Program-made: the position numbers and the translations under genes
In this document: positions 1-12,189 of the stretch, piece by piece
How the letters are laid out: each line of letters starts with the position of its first letter
Position numbering within the stretch: position 1 is the first letter of the stretch
Origin: Papilionanthe hookeriana x Papilionanthe teres
Taxonomy: Eukaryota > Streptophyta > Magnoliopsida > Asparagales > Orchidaceae
NCBI GenBank assembly: GCA_022702705.1
Contig: CM040427.1
Coordinates: forward strand, 77,801,283-77,865,282
Direction: 5' to 3'
DNA length: 64,000 nt
Notes under the pieces: model-generated
What the model saw: only the letters and a program-made list of their open reading frames with translations
Told to the model about the DNA's origin: nothing
Database searches by the model: none

Positions 1-19
1 GAATCTGAATTTTCTTTTG

Positions 20-650
20 TGTGGGTTTCCACCCACTTATTTGTATGCTTTGTGAGTCGACCCTTAGGTCCAAGTTGTTCTTTCTTAGGAAGCTGACATA
101 ACTTCCCTGTGAGTTTCACCCACCATGTTTATGCTTTACAAGTCGACCTTTGGGTCCAGACAGTCCTTCGTTAGGAAGCCAACTTGCCTTTTGCGTGGGT
201 TTCCACCCACTTATATTTATGCTTTATGCATCAACCCTCAGGTCTCAGTAGTCATTCCTTTGGAAGCTAAACTACCTTTAGTGTGGGTTTTCACCCACAT
301 ATTTTATGCTTTAAGTGTTGAACCTCTCGAACCTCAGGTATCGGTAGTCCTTCCTTCAGAAGTTGACTTATCATTAATAGGGGTTTTCACCCACTTGTAT
401 TCACACTTTATGTGTCGACCCTTGGGTCCCAGTACTCCTTCCTTCAATAGTTGAATTGTCTTCGGTGGGTGTTTTCACCCACTTACTTTTACACTTTATG
501 CGTCGACCCTCAAGTCCCGACAGTACTTCCACTAGAAGTTTACTTGCCTTCGGTGTGAGTTTCCACCCCCATTTTGTTTTACGTTTTATGCACTGACCCT
601 AGGGTCCAGTTAGTCCTTCCTTCGGAAGTTGATTTGTTTTTTTTTGTGGG
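20..650. repeat. Tandem array of about 90-bp units
   Basis: About seven degenerate copies. Each carries GTGTGGGTTTCCACCCAC (near 20, 107, 193, 281, 379, 463, 551), then a TATGCTTTATG-like stretch and GTCGACCCTTAGGTCC. The core is an imperfect palindrome (GTGGGTT..AACCCAC type), so each copy could form a small hairpin. The array sits in the 3' non-coding part of the Tat element. The open frame at 125-454 is only this repeat read through and is not a gene. Confidence 0.75.
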
Positions 651-939
651 CATATTATACAAAATAACATGTACTGACATATATGCTTTGAACCATCAGG
701 TCAGAAGGAATCCTTCCTTCGGATGTTGAGCTTCCTTCAATGCAGGTTGTTGCAAGCAACATAGTTGAGAATTTCTTGTAAGTTTTGTGGGAATATTGTA
801 TGGCATACCATACGCTCACCTATTATACACTTCAAGTACTAACCTTTAGGGCTAAGTTCATCCTTCCTTTGGAAGTTAATCTGCCTTTGAGGTGAGTTAT
901 TTGTGGTGATCACTTTATACTTTCTATGAAGATCATTTA

Positions 940-2130
940 GTAAAACTCATGATAAAATATTGGTAGGAGAGAAGTCTATTGCATCTCTTAAATTGATTGT
1001 CGGATTGTCATTCAGGCAAGTTGTAAGTCCTACAGGTAGCCTATATCTGATACAACCAGTAATTAGCGTGAGAGAAGCCATTGCACCTTTCTTAGCATTA
1101 TTTTTGGGTACATGCTTCGTGCGGGTCCAAATTAGTGTTTCCCACCCATCATAAATGAGTGTGGTAGATATGCTTGTCCCACTCATCCATAAGTGAGTGT
1201 GGTATATTCCTTTTTAGGGGATATGCTTGATTTTAGGGCTAAACACCTTCGAGTTCGTACATCTTGCTTAACCAACCTTTCCAATATCTCGATTGGCTAA
1301 GGACAATTATGATTGATACTTGTTATGTGTAAGACAAGTCTTGTGCGTCTCTTAAAATTGATTGTTGGATTGTTATCCGGTCATGCTGTAATTCCTTTAG
1401 TGTGGCTTATATCTGGCACCAATAATCAAGGTAAGAGAGGCTTTCACATTTCTTTTACCATGCCTTTCAGTTACACGCTTCAAGCGGGTTTGAATTAGCT
1501 TATCCCACTCATCATAAATGAAGGCGGTAGTATGCTTTTCCCACTTATCTTATATGAATGGAAGATACCCTTCTAAAGGGATTTGAGCTTAGCTTTGAAG
1601 CAATAATCTTGTGATTAGTGCATCATACTTAGCTAATTTTTGCGGTATCTTGATTGATTGGAGTCAATTTTATCAATAATTGTCATATGTAGGAAAAACT
1701 ATGCATTTTTCCTAGCATTTTATTCGGGTACACGCTTCATGATAGTTTGAATTAGCTCGTCTCACTCATCATAAATGAATTTGGTAGATACGCTCTTCCC
1801 ACTTATCCTAAAAGAGTGTTAAAAACACCCTTTTAAGGGATTTGAGATTGATTTAAGGTTAAGAATTTTATATTTATCACGTCCTGCTTAGCTAACCTTC
1901 GCAGTATATCGATTGCATGAAGTCAATTTCAATAGATACTTACAGCTGTAGAAAAAAATGAACTTGTCCCATCATTCTTTTCGAGCACACGCTTTGTGTG
2001 GGTTTGAATCATTAGCGTCCCACGCATTATAAATGAACTTAGTAGAAACTTCAGCCTACTCATGAATGCAACAAATATCATATACAGAATACATCTGAGT
2101 TTGGCTTGAAGGCTAAGCACTTCATTCTTA
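940..2130. repeat. Degenerate tandem repeat, units about 250-370 bp
   Basis: Recurring blocks include CATCATAAATGA followed by GGTAGA (near 1147, 1518, 1767, 2026), a CCCACTTATCC block, a TTGATTGTTGGATTGT block (near 988 and 1356) and an ACGCTTCATGCGGGTTTGAATTAG-like block. Unit spacing is uneven (about 371, 249, 259 bp), as expected for an old array with internal deletions. There is no coding potential. It is a second, unrelated array beside the 90-bp one. Confidence 0.65.
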
Positions 2131-2149
2131 AACGTTCTGTGGTTAAACT

Positions 2150-2480
2150 ATTTTCCAGTAGGAGTTGTTTTGCTAATCATGTGAAAGTAACCCTTAGGGT
2201 TGTGTCATACTATTTGTCTAAGCCCCTGCTATTTTGAGACTTGGTCAATTTTATTGCCTTGTCTTGAGATTGTCATTTCGGCTAAAGCATATTGCTTACT
2301 AGATTGATTCGTGGTAGGAGTTGTTTCGCTAATCTTGCAAAAATACTCCTTATAGCTAGGCTTGTCTAAGCCATTGATTTTTTTAGAGTTGGTTAATTTT
2401 TAATGCCTTGTCATGAGACATGCCATATCGACTAGTGCATATTGCTTACTAGACTGATCCGTGTCGAATTAGTGCGCTTC
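2150..2480. repeat. Two-copy repeat of about 156 bp
   Basis: GTAGGAGTTGTTTTGCTAATC at about 2157 recurs at about 2313. Each copy is followed by CTAAGCC, a TTAATTTTTATTGCCTTGTC-like stretch and GCATATTGCTTACTAGA. Related wording (GGTCAATTGTTTTTATTGCC, CTTGTCAAAGGACATG) resumes at 4140-4740, to the right of the solo LTR. One array was therefore split by the LTR insertion. Confidence 0.65.
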
Positions 2481-2534
2481 GATTTCCAATTGAGTTATGA
2501 TACTTGGCTAGTAGAAGCTACCTTACTAAGATGG

Positions 2535-4107
2535 TGACACGACCCGCAATTACGCAAATATTTAATATATTCAAAAGTTGGCCAAAATCTTGAAGCGATT
2601 TATATGTTACCGGCTAGTGTGAACAAAAAAAATGATTTAAAAAATAGATAATAAGCTTTCACATTATGGGTACTACACAAGTATACATATCGTTTCAAGT
2701 AATATAAATTTTTCTTTAAAAACCCCAGTATTGTTCCCACAGAGAAGATGTAACTTTATATAATGGTTTAAAAAGACTCAGACACAATTTATATGAGAAG
2801 AATGTCAAAGTATTTTGAAAAGATTAAAACTAAATGTTTTTAATATTTAACTCTAAGCAGAAAAAAGTGCAAATTTTCTAAACCAACACAGTTTAAAAGA
2901 AAAGTTCAAATTTTTTTAAAAGAACTTTCCCCTTGCAAAGAGATCATAATTAATATAGAATTTGAATGTTTAAGATAAAATGTTGTATTGTGATAAATAG
3001 GAGCATGCCCATTCTCTACCCCCTCTCGGTGTTAGAAAGTACATTGGTTAAGCTAAAGTTTGTTCTAACTTGTGTAGTTGTGCTGAGGAGATTATGGCCT
3101 CTCACTTCCAGATTACTTATTGTGCCATCTCTATAGAAACTACTAGGAACTTTTAGAACCAAACTCTAAACTAAATTGGTAAAGAATCTAGCCTATCACC
3201 CTAGAAACATCAATTCTTCGCTCATCAAAACTTATCTCTCTATCTATTTGCACTAACCAGTGAACTGAGTCGGCCTCCCATCCTAAAGGTTAATGTGGTA
3301 CTCACAAGTTGGTTGAAATCATAGCCCTCTCGGTGAAATATGTTTCGCAACAAATTTAACTCCATAAGTGGCCAATTTGCAAAGTCAATGAAGAACCGGT
3401 GAAAATGACATAAAAAATTTAAATTAAAAAAGCATCTTTAAATCATTCTCAACTCACAAGATTATTTCTCATCGCAAGGAGAAATAAAGAAAACTACTCA
3501 AAATTCATGTAGATAAAACAAAAATACATATACTTGTATATATGATCAAGTTCACACAAGAAAGTAAAACTCAAATAAAAATACAAAATACTTATTTTTA
3601 GGCTTCTCCCCAAGCAAACTCTGAAGTCCCTTGACTGCTCTAGACTCCACAAGACTCACACAAACACAAGAACTCACCGCACTCTCACTATGGTGATTTC
3701 ACTCACTAGACTCAAACTTGACCCTCTAAAAAACCTCCTAAAATTCTCTTTTTTTTCATTTTGAATTTATTCTAATATAAAGAGCTCTGAAAATAACCAA
3801 GGGCTGCCTCATAAACCTTTTCAAAATTTGTTCAAATTCAATGTATAGAGGCTAAACCGACTCCGACACCTAGGCGCCACTCTTTTAGAAGCGTGGAGCA
3901 ACTGTCTGGCACTTGGGCACCAGATCTGGCGCTAGAAGTGTCACTCCATGATACCATTTTGCCTCCGATTTCGCTCTTTTTTCCTTTAAATTCCATTCAT
4001 TGTACTTGAAACCAAAAACATGTAAAATACATTTCATTAAAATGCAATATCATCGAAAATAAGAATAAAAAATGACCTTATAAAACATGTAATCTTAAGG
4101 CGTATCA
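2535..4107 (-). mobile_element. Athila-type solo LTR
   Basis: A 1573-bp sequence begins TGACACGAC and ends GCGTATCA, giving the TG..CA LTR termini. It is flanked by GATGG (2530-2534) and GATGT (4108-4112), a 5-bp target duplication with one mismatch. It shares with the Athila LTRs at 53,428 and 63,503 the landmark CACAAGTATACATATCG, here at 2675, about 140 bp from the LTR end. It also carries the GGCGCC-containing segment typical of the other copies (about 3845-3960). No internal region is present on either side, so it arose by LTR-LTR recombination. It splits the 3' repeat region of the Tat element. Confidence 0.75.
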
Positions 4108-5060
4108 GATGTTTAGTAGAAGTAACACATATAGGTTGGATCACTTTGGCTATCCAGCCTCTTTAATATTTTGGCATGGTCAATTGTTTTTATTGCCCTA
4201 TCAAAGCAAAATTTTGTATCAGGTTAGACTACTTTGATTGTCCACCTGATCCGTGTTTTTTGGTCAGAAAATTCTAATATCTGATTAGAACCACAACATT
4301 TCCCCCAACAAGAGTTGTCTTGGCCAATTCTCATGGAAATATCTATTGATACTTCCTCGTGTGAGAGCTACCTTACTAGTTTTGAGGAAACCATAATGAA
4401 GTAACTTCGCTAATGCTCATGAAAGCACTCTAGTGTTAGATCATTAGGTTCACCAAGACTTTATAATATTTTCAATTGACTCAGGTGATTTTGTTCACCT
4501 TGTCAAAGGACATGTTGTATTAGCTGTTTAAAATGATCAGTGTCTTATTGAGACATATGATATCTCCCTATCAAGAGTTAGCTTGATAATTTTGGAGAAA
4601 CCTTTAGCAAGAGTCATTAGCTTGTGCTTGTATACTGCCCTTGAAGTTGGACCATCTTTTTTTTCCAGTCTCATTGATATTCTTGATCTGACATAGTTAA
4701 TTTTTATTACCTTATCAAAAACATGTTATATCGGCTTTCCCTAACCGATCCTTGTTTCATCGGAGTACCTCGATACCCAACTGTATTATGTTGCCTACTA
4801 TTTTGATGGAATTACCTCGGTTACTTAAAGATGATACCCTTCAAATGAAGCATTTTGCCTTTCTTAGATTTCTTTGTGTAGCTAGCAGATATGTTGAACA
4901 TACCACCTCAAGCTATTTTGTCAAGTGGTCACTTGTCGATGCTCTACTCGATGATAACTATATTTACTTTCTAGTCAGTTATTCATATGAGACCACCTTT
5001 GATGGCTGAGATTACTCATTTTAGTCCAACCCTTTTCCATCTACTAGGCTACCTTGGCTA
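4108..5060. repeat. Continuation of the split degenerate array
   Basis: Loosely repeated phrases recur (TTGGCTATCCAGCC, TTTATTGCCCTATCAAAGCA, GTTGTCTTGGCCAATTCTCATG) with the same vocabulary as 2150-2530. No gene is supported. The 85-residue open frame at 4752-5009 resembles nothing I recognise and lies within repeat-like sequence. Confidence 0.5.
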
Positions 5061-5065
5061 TCTAG

Positions 5066-5200
5066 TCTAATATATAGTCAGGATACATACCTCCTGAACT
5101 ATTTGATACATAGTCAGGATACATACCTCATGAGCTATTTGATACATAGACATGATACATATCTCCTTGACTATTTGATATATGCTTGGGTTGGGATACA
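5066..5200. repeat. 36-bp tandem repeat, about 3.5 copies
   Basis: The unit, AGTCAGGATACATACCTCC followed by TGAACTATTTGATACAT, is repeated three times in succession with few changes, then a degraded fourth copy follows. It is distinct from the neighbouring arrays and lies in the Tat 3' non-coding region. Confidence 0.8.
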
Positions 5201-5289
5201 TACCTCCTTAAATACATGATAGTGTTCCAATCAATGAAACCATCACTCTCATTTAGCCAGTTATGAATAAAAGTGCCTCATTTTGAGGC

Positions 5290-5850
5290 ACATCAGGCTT
5301 CGTGGCTGCTTAGTCTCTCGAAACACATGAATTTATAGTCGGTTCTTTTATGAGAGCATCTTTGTTGTTACAACCACTTGATTTTGATATTTCTCACGCG
5401 GTATAACTTACTATTTTGCTCTTCTATGAGAGCATTTCCGACAATATAACCACCCGTTATGATGTTTCTCGAGCCATATAACTCTTTAGTTGGTTCTTCT
5501 TATGAGAACATATTGTCTTATGATGCTTTTAGGTTTATATCCATATTTTATGTTGTTTCTCGAGCCATATGACTCTTTAGTTGGCTCTTTTTTGAGAATA
5601 TCTCGTGTTTTGATGCCTTCGGTTGTATAGCTACCTATTGCGCTCTTTCTCGAGCCATATGACGCTTTAGTCGGCTCTATTATAGGGACATCGTCTTTTA
5701 ATGCTTTTAGCTTCATAACAACCCTTTAAGCATTTCTCAAGCCATATGACAATTTAGGTTGCTCTTTTAAGAGGATAGATTATCGATTTACATCTCTGGC
5801 CTTATATCCACCTGATCTCAAAGTCTCTCAAACCATATGCATTGAGGCGC
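5290..5850. repeat. Tandem array of about 90-bp units (TCTCGAGCCATAT family)
   Basis: TTTCTCGAGCCATATGAC recurs near 5463, 5559, 5647, 5735 and 5822 (spacings about 87-96 bp). Each copy is followed by CTTTAGTTGGCTCTT and TGAGA-CAT blocks. Copies at the left edge are more degenerate. The minus-strand open frame at 5486-5716 simply reads through this array. It ends about 150 bp before the pol stop codon. Confidence 0.78.
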
Positions 5851-6006
5851 ATGAACTCCTTGAGTTTCCCTTAGCATTGTTCATACCCGAAGTTACACAT
5901 TCAGTTTGCCAAATCACATTTTAAATATTTTTAATGCAATAAATTAAAAGTTTCTTGGAATGAAAGCATCTTTTCTATTATATTTCTTGTGATGATGCAG
6001 AAATTG

Positions 6007-6760
6007 CTAAGGGAAAAATTGCTTGAGATCATCTCTGCTCCATGTCAATGGAACCCCCTTGCTAGTATAAAGTTTTAGCTTTTATGTTTCAATGGAGACC
6101 AATTGGTTGATGATGAATGACCCAGTCAAAGTCTGGTCAAGTTTGTTAAGTAACTGTCCGTGAGCAATTGGATCAACCTTCTTAAGTACAAGGACGTTAG
6201 GTGCAAAAGTCTACTCTAGGATATGTTTGTTGTAATAGCGAGTGGCACATATCTTGCTTTTCTCCTGCCAAAAAGCTGAATATGTCTGCCTTTAATTTGC
6301 AAGGTCAAACACAGGAATTGCCCCTTCATAATTAGCTTCCTATCAGATGGCTTGATTCTCCTCATCAAAAGTTGAAGCCATTACTTCCTGCTGGCTGTGG
6401 TGATTGTATTCCCTTGGCAACATCGCCTCCATTTCATGGAACACATCAATGGAGTATGATGGTATATGGCATCACTTTGGTCGCTTAGAGGACCAATGGG
6501 AGGACTTTTCCCAATTCCCTTTTGCTCCTTCTATCTTCTTCCTTAGCAAATTCATGATTGTCTTATTGATGGGCTCTGCTTTCCCACTGGTCTGAGGACG
6601 ATGAACTGGCGTAAATTTCATGTTGATCACCTGATTTTGAGAGAAATCTTTCACTCTTTGGTCTTGAAATTGAATCCTTTTTTTAGGAATGAGAACAAGA
6701 AAATACCCATACCGACAGATGAAGTCTACTATGATGAAGTTTCGGACGACCTCCACTGTT
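6007..6760 (-). pseudogene. Tat-lineage integrase remnant (C-terminal half)
   Basis: Minus strand. An open stretch at 6756-6472 contains the end of the integrase catalytic core: FTPVHRPQTSGKAEPINKTI, with the HPQ-x-GxAE motif around the third acidic residue. Further left, in other frames, come a basic YYNKHI..VLVLKKVDP segment (about 6300-6180) and a final SKGVPLTWSRDDLKQFFP stop, with the stop codon at 6007-6009. Both are typical of the C-terminus of Tat polyproteins. At least two frameshifts separate these pieces. Confidence 0.75.
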
Positions 6761-7539
6761 ATTTAGGCGAGTGTCTTCACTTCGATCCACTTTAGGAAGT
6801 ATTCCATGGTGAATAAAAAATGTTTGTGCTAACAGTTTAACTATGGGAATGACTTAAGAATATTGAGTCCCCAGACGGTGAAGGCTAATGGTTGATGATT
6901 GAATGTAATTTGTGGGCTAGTTGGAGCTGTAGTGGTGCATACTTTAGCATTGCTTGCACCTCTTTGAGAATTCATCCTCATCTATCTAAAGCGTTGGCTA
7001 GAAGTACAATTGTCATTGAATCCTATGCGCAATGATTTTTCCACAAAAATGACTCCCTCACTCTCTAGACTATACTACTCAGAGGATATCTTCTATTTCA
7101 CTATCACTATATACCTCAAGCGAAGTTAAGTTATCGGATTTCAAAAGATATTCCCCTCGATTAAAAGATATTGGGTTGCCTTGCGCTTGAACCTTTCAGG
7201 GTTTGTTATTTCTTTAGTAATTTAACTAGTCTCTTTAAAGTGGATGTATGGATCCATTCAGCTTCTCATCCCTTTAGTCTCTACCTCCATTAGCTCAGGT
7301 TCTTCAGTTGTCAGCTGCAATAGCCTTTGAGGCATTCCCTCTGTCATGTGGATGTACTTGGACAGGAGATTAGCTACCTGGTTATCTTCTCATGTGATAT
7401 GTTCAATTCTAAAATCAACAAACATTTAGATATCTATTTTAGCTTTGTTGAAATTATTAGCCATTATAACATCTCTAGTCTTGAATTCCCTGTTCAAATG
7501 ATTCACTACTAATTGGGAGTTTGATTTTATGTAGAGATG

Positions 7540-8000
7540 TCAGGTGTCCATCACATAGGACAAATGCAGACCTGCGATCATGGCTTCGTACTCCGCCTGA
7601 TTGTTGTTAATGGCAACTGAATAGTAAAGATGTTCTCTAGTCAAACTGCTTAGAGAAATTTTGATTCCAGTTCTCATTTGGTTGAAGGCTCCATTAATGT
7701 GCAAGACCCAGTTTTGGTTGTCAGTCATGGCTCCTTCACTCGGCTCACATGACTCGAAGAAGACTGTCAGAATGTATGCCATTGCTTGCACTTTTTTTTT
7801 CATCCAGGGGATATAATAGATATTGAACTCACTTAGCTCCACCAAACCATATAAGGAGTCGATCAGAATGCTCCAAAAGACTGAGAATAAACTTCAGTAA
7901 ATGGTTAGTGATGACCCAGATGGGATAGGTTTGTAAGTATGACTAGAGACTCTAAGTAGAAATGATAAAAATAAATGTTAGTTTCATTATAATTGGATAC
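7540..8000 (-). pseudogene. Tat-lineage RNase H remnant
   Basis: The minus-strand open stretch 7845-7540 contains LSEFNIYYIP (the RT connection, 'L..FDI.Y.PR'), WVLHINGAFN (the first catalytic Asp of the family appears as Asn here) and NNQAEYEAMIAGLHLS, which carries the catalytic Glu. The remaining RNase H and the linker to integrase (7,500-6,760) are degraded. The changed first catalytic residue and early stops show it is non-functional. Confidence 0.75.
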
Positions 8001-8449
8001 CAAAGTTTGGTGCCCCTGTAAGCTTGGCTAGAGTAGTAGACGGGAAACTAATTTCCTAACTCCCCTTGAACTAGCATTCAACTAAGTGCCTTAAGTCCTA
8101 CTCCAAAGTGTAGAGAGAGTTCTTCATTTTACTTCAAACTTTGGAATAGTGATAGTGATACTAAGGAGAATTTCAACTTCATGGTGCTTTCTCAAATTCA
8201 ACCCACCATTATAATTTCTTAACCTTCACGAGTGATTTGAAAAATGTTGTGCATTACTTGCATGACTTCAAAAAGAACCTGCTTAAGCCCGCTACCCAAG
8301 CAATTAAATTTTGGATTTCTTTTGTGTTTCATAATGGTAACATGTTTAATAACATATGTATTTTTTCTAAGTTGGATTTATTTCTCTCTAGGATCAAGAG
8401 GTAGCCATAAACTCGTCTATGGATGCTATGAAGGTACATTTCAGTGGAT

Positions 8450-11034
8450 TTAGGGTCTGTTTGGGGCGACTGCAGATTATTTATAATCTACTGATAATCA
8501 TATTATTCTGATGATCTCATAATCTGCAGATTATCAGAATAAGCTGGCTTGTTGTTTGGGAGAGCTTATTCAGAACAGCTTATTGGCAGCTGTTGGTAGA
8601 TAAATGACCGTTCTGCCCCTGTTTAGTTAAATTATATGCAACAGAATTGTATGAGCACAATATTAAAACAGAAGCTGCTAAAGCATTAAAGATCGTTCGA
8701 AAAGATGAATGAATTTTATGTCATGTTGAATGAGTTTTAGCTAGAACTTTGTCTAGAAACACTAAACTAGCTAAGCCTTTCCTAGCGTTCCATAAAAATT
8801 AATCATTCCACCATCTCTCCATCAACCATAAAAACCAATTGAACCATCACAGCATTATAAGTGATATATTGCACTCATCTCAAAATGAATCTAATTTCTA
8901 GAAAACTCAATTTGATCCAATTTAGAACACGATATCATTACCCATATATGATCTTTCTTTATATATAAAGAGATAAAAGATTATAACACTACATTCCTGT
9001 TTCAGCAAACAATCCAAAATCTAAGCTCAGGGCTTCTCATGAAACAACTTACAACACCAAGATGATAAAAGTGAAGTGATCTATTAAAAGTAACAACATA
9101 TACAAAACAAAATAAAAACTTATAAACTCCTCTTTTTTTTTTTTACACTGCATTCCTGTTTCAGCAAACCAAGCAGACACCGATCACGCAAAACCTCAGC
9201 AATGTGATTTATGCAGTAACTTCCACAAAACAAATTACGAAAGTCACATCCAAGTTGTAGCATATGTTAAGCAAAATAGTTATGGAATAAAAAGGCAACT
9301 TAATATAAATTTTCAAACACGCTCTCTTCCAATAAAAATATACTTAAATGCTCTTATAAGCAACTACAGAAAGCAATTACTTCTGTTTAACAAAAGCAAA
9401 CAAAAGAAATTTTCAATTAAATAAAATAAAACATAAGCCCAATTGACAATTAAAATCACAACTTCTCCAGCAGAAATCTCCATGAATGCATCGTACACGG
9501 AAACAAAAGCAACGAAATGCTGCAATTCTCAAAAAAAGGAACAAAAACTTTTTTAGTGTTGCTAGAAGCGCAATCAACCTCATTTTTGAAGAGAGGGAAA
9601 AGGGGGTCGGGGGGAGGCGAGCAAACTTATTATAGGACAGTGCATGTAAATATTTAAAAGGCAAACTACATAGGATTGCCAAAGAATTAAGACTTGTTTT
9701 TAAGAGAATATAATTCTCATTGAAATTGGTTAAACAAAGCTTAATTTTGAATCTAAAGCATAATTATAATGTATCATAAAAATTAAAAAATATCCAAACT
9801 TATTCAATGCAAAATTATTCTATACAATTGGAGAATTAACAACTAGTTTTGATTCTTTGAATTCACAACTAGTTTTTCATGCATCAAAGTCATCAAATGT
9901 GAAAATTTTGATTAGATTGAATGATAATCAAATATAAAAAACTCATAAAATAAAATATATAGAGCTTACAGAAGAACAAACAACTAATTTAAACTAAGCT
10001 TGAGCAAATAAATTCAGAAGAAGTTAAAAGTCCAGGTAGTTTGATTTCAAGTATAATCACCAACTTTGCAACAAACAAAATAGTATCTTTCCTGAACACT
10101 AATAAGCAAGAAAGATTCTACGTCAAAAGCCAAAAAAACAATGGATTAAAATTTATAACACAACATTTAATTTTTTACAAGTCGGAGCTGACTAACGTAA
10201 AATCCTAGAAGAAATCGGAAACCTAAAAAACTAACAAAGTCAGATGAAGCTCGCCAGAAAATTATCACAGATGAAAGCCCTAGGTTCACAAGAGATCACC
10301 TCCACCCATTGCCCTCCTCACCCCATCTTGAATCGTACCCACAACCAAACGAAAAAAGATAGCAATTAAGAACTTGGAAGATCGCATCGAAGAAAGAAAT
10401 TGCACTTTTGCTCTCATCGCCCCTGTTCTTGAATGCTATGAAGCTGGAGAAAGATGAGGTTACCTTCCTCAATGTTTTCAGGCGGGACTCGGAGAGCAGG
10501 TGAAGGATCAAAATTCAAAGGATGCTCGGGACTAAAGGTTACCTTCCTCAATGTAACTATAGTTTCCGCTACCAACAAATTTCCACACCCAATGGCGAGG
10601 GCGAGGGCGAGGGAGAGCAGACAGAAGGGTAGCGGAGGAAATCTCCACCTTAACGCGCGAATCCAACACAGGACGCGACTCCGATCCCTTTTCGCACCTG
10701 CTAACAAAAATGTTTAAGCGCGTTCTCTGCGAAGAAAGAGGCCCGTCGGTCTGCGAAGGCGAGGGAGAGATCTGCGAAGGAGGACATCTGTGAAGGAGCA
10801 GCGATCAGTGAAGGAGCAGCGGTCTGCGAAGGAGGAGGGCACCGCTGTAATTTTTTACCTAAACGCCAAATACATAAGCGGGACGCGGGGCGCCTCCGGC
10901 TTCGCAAGGTACGAAGGAAATTGCGATGGGAAGCAGTGGTACCAAAAATTTCTTCCAAACGTGATATCCAAACAATACGGCAGCGTTCGGAGAACGCCGC
11001 CACACTTCAATAAGCGGCGCCAAACAGGCCCTTA
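8450..11034. mobile_element. Non-autonomous PIF/Harbinger-like DNA transposon
   Basis: The 2579-bp element (8453-11031) is flanked by a TTA target duplication (8450-8452 and 11032-11034). Its terminal inverted repeats are GGGTCTGTTTGGGGCGAC at the left and, complementary, GGGCCTGTTTGGCGCCGC at the right, matching at most positions. TTA duplications with GGG-type ends point to the PIF/Harbinger (Tourist) superfamily. No transposase reading frame is visible on either strand, so it depends on another element. The left end contains the perfect palindrome ATAATCTGCAGATTAT (around 8520). The right 700 bp are much more GC-rich and look like captured sequence. It interrupts the Tat pol between RT and RNase H. 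Confidence 0.72.
10450..10860. repeat. Short internal duplications in the GC-rich end of the Harbinger-like element
   Basis: AGGTTACCTTCCTCAATGT occurs at about 10,457 and again about 80 bp later. From 10,740 to 10,850 the phrase TCTGCGAAGGAG (variants GTGAAGGAG, CTGCGAAGGCG) is repeated about six times. The open frames here on both strands are by-products of repeated, stop-poor GC-rich sequence. No known protein is recognisable. Confidence 0.55.
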
Positions 11035-11039
11035 GTCTT

Positions 11040-11790
11040 ATGTTAAACTTTTGGAGGGTTTCAAATATTTTTTAAAAGACTTTTTATGTGTTGTTTGGCT
11101 GGTTAACTTTTAACCAACACATTATCCACATACACTTCAATATTTTTTTCTCAGAGAAAATTACATCAATAAGACGTTGATACGTACCTCCAACATTTTT
11201 ATGCCCAAAATATATTATATTATAATTGTAAAAAACCTCACTTTTTTTTCTTAGAGAAAATTATGTCAATAAGATGTTGGAGGGTAGCCCCAACATTTGT
11301 AAGCCCAGAGGACATTATATTATAATAGTACAAACCCTCACTAGTGATAAAAGCTACATTATCTGCATCAGTTGGGTGCATCATTCTGTGGTGATAGGCA
11401 AAAAAAAATATCCAAGAAGCTTATCACAGTGGGAATGATAGTTGATTCCACCAATGTGTTGATCCTTGTTAGTGGATATCTATTGTTTGGGTAGGTCCAC
11501 TTGTCATTCGCCTTCTATGCCAATGCTACATTGGAGACCCACAATGACTATTGCACCTCTCAGATGTAGCCTGCCTCCTTCAATCTCTATAACACCTCCC
11601 AAATGGCTCCCATCAAATTCATCACCGAGGAACTAATCTTATGCTTCATTGGTCAAGCAGCTGGATTCATGTTTAACCAATAATAAGCGACATCAAGCGG
11701 GATTCCTGACAACTTTGTTGCTGACCAAGCTAAGAAGTTCTAAAATTCCCCGAGGGTTATTAGGAAAAAAATACTAATCTCCCAATCAGC
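11040..11790 (-). pseudogene. Tat-lineage reverse transcriptase remnant with a 100-bp tandem duplication
   Basis: Minus strand, right to left: a segment like LSGIPLDVAYYWLNMNP (RT N-terminus), then LKEAGYI, then SLWVSNVALA and ANDKWTYP, then LVESTIIPTVISFLD. These correspond to the standard 'SGI.P..A.H.LNV.P', 'L..AGFIREV', 'WL.N.VLVKK.NGKWR' and 'LVD.T.G..LLSFMD' steps of gypsy RT. The FG-loop region (around NVGATLQHLIDIIFS) is present twice, because TTAGAGAAAATTATGTCAAT at 11,251 and its relative at 11,151 are exactly 100 bp apart. Stops and frameshifts make it dead. Confidence 0.75.
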
Positions 11791-12189
11791 CATAGATACT
11801 TTGAGGGTGGTCTCATTGGTCTTGAGACTCCCTTCATGTATGTTCTAGAGGTTGGGTGGCTCTTGCTCCACGCTCCTCAATGCCTCGATGTAGTAATTTT
11901 TGTACTATTCTAATTGCCCTTGAATGGCAATGACCTGCCTTTTGCTAGGAAATTTTATTTTAATATGGCATGTAGAGACCACAAGCTTGCAATTGTTCTG
12001 GTTAAGAGTGATAGAAGATCACATTGTAAGTTTGCAGTGAGTATACCATCATGAAGTCTTCCATGTATGAGAATTGCTTCTCATCATCTCCCTATACAAC
12101 TAGTAGTGTGATTACTCCGAGGGCCTCCTTTCTCTTGCTAGAGAAACCATAAAGTGGGTCGGCCGGTGCCACCAATTGGTTGGCTTGAA

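Noticed and set aside
5066..5850. CRISPR-like regular repeats
   Set aside because: Units are directly abutting tandem repeats without unique spacers, in a plant retrotransposon context.
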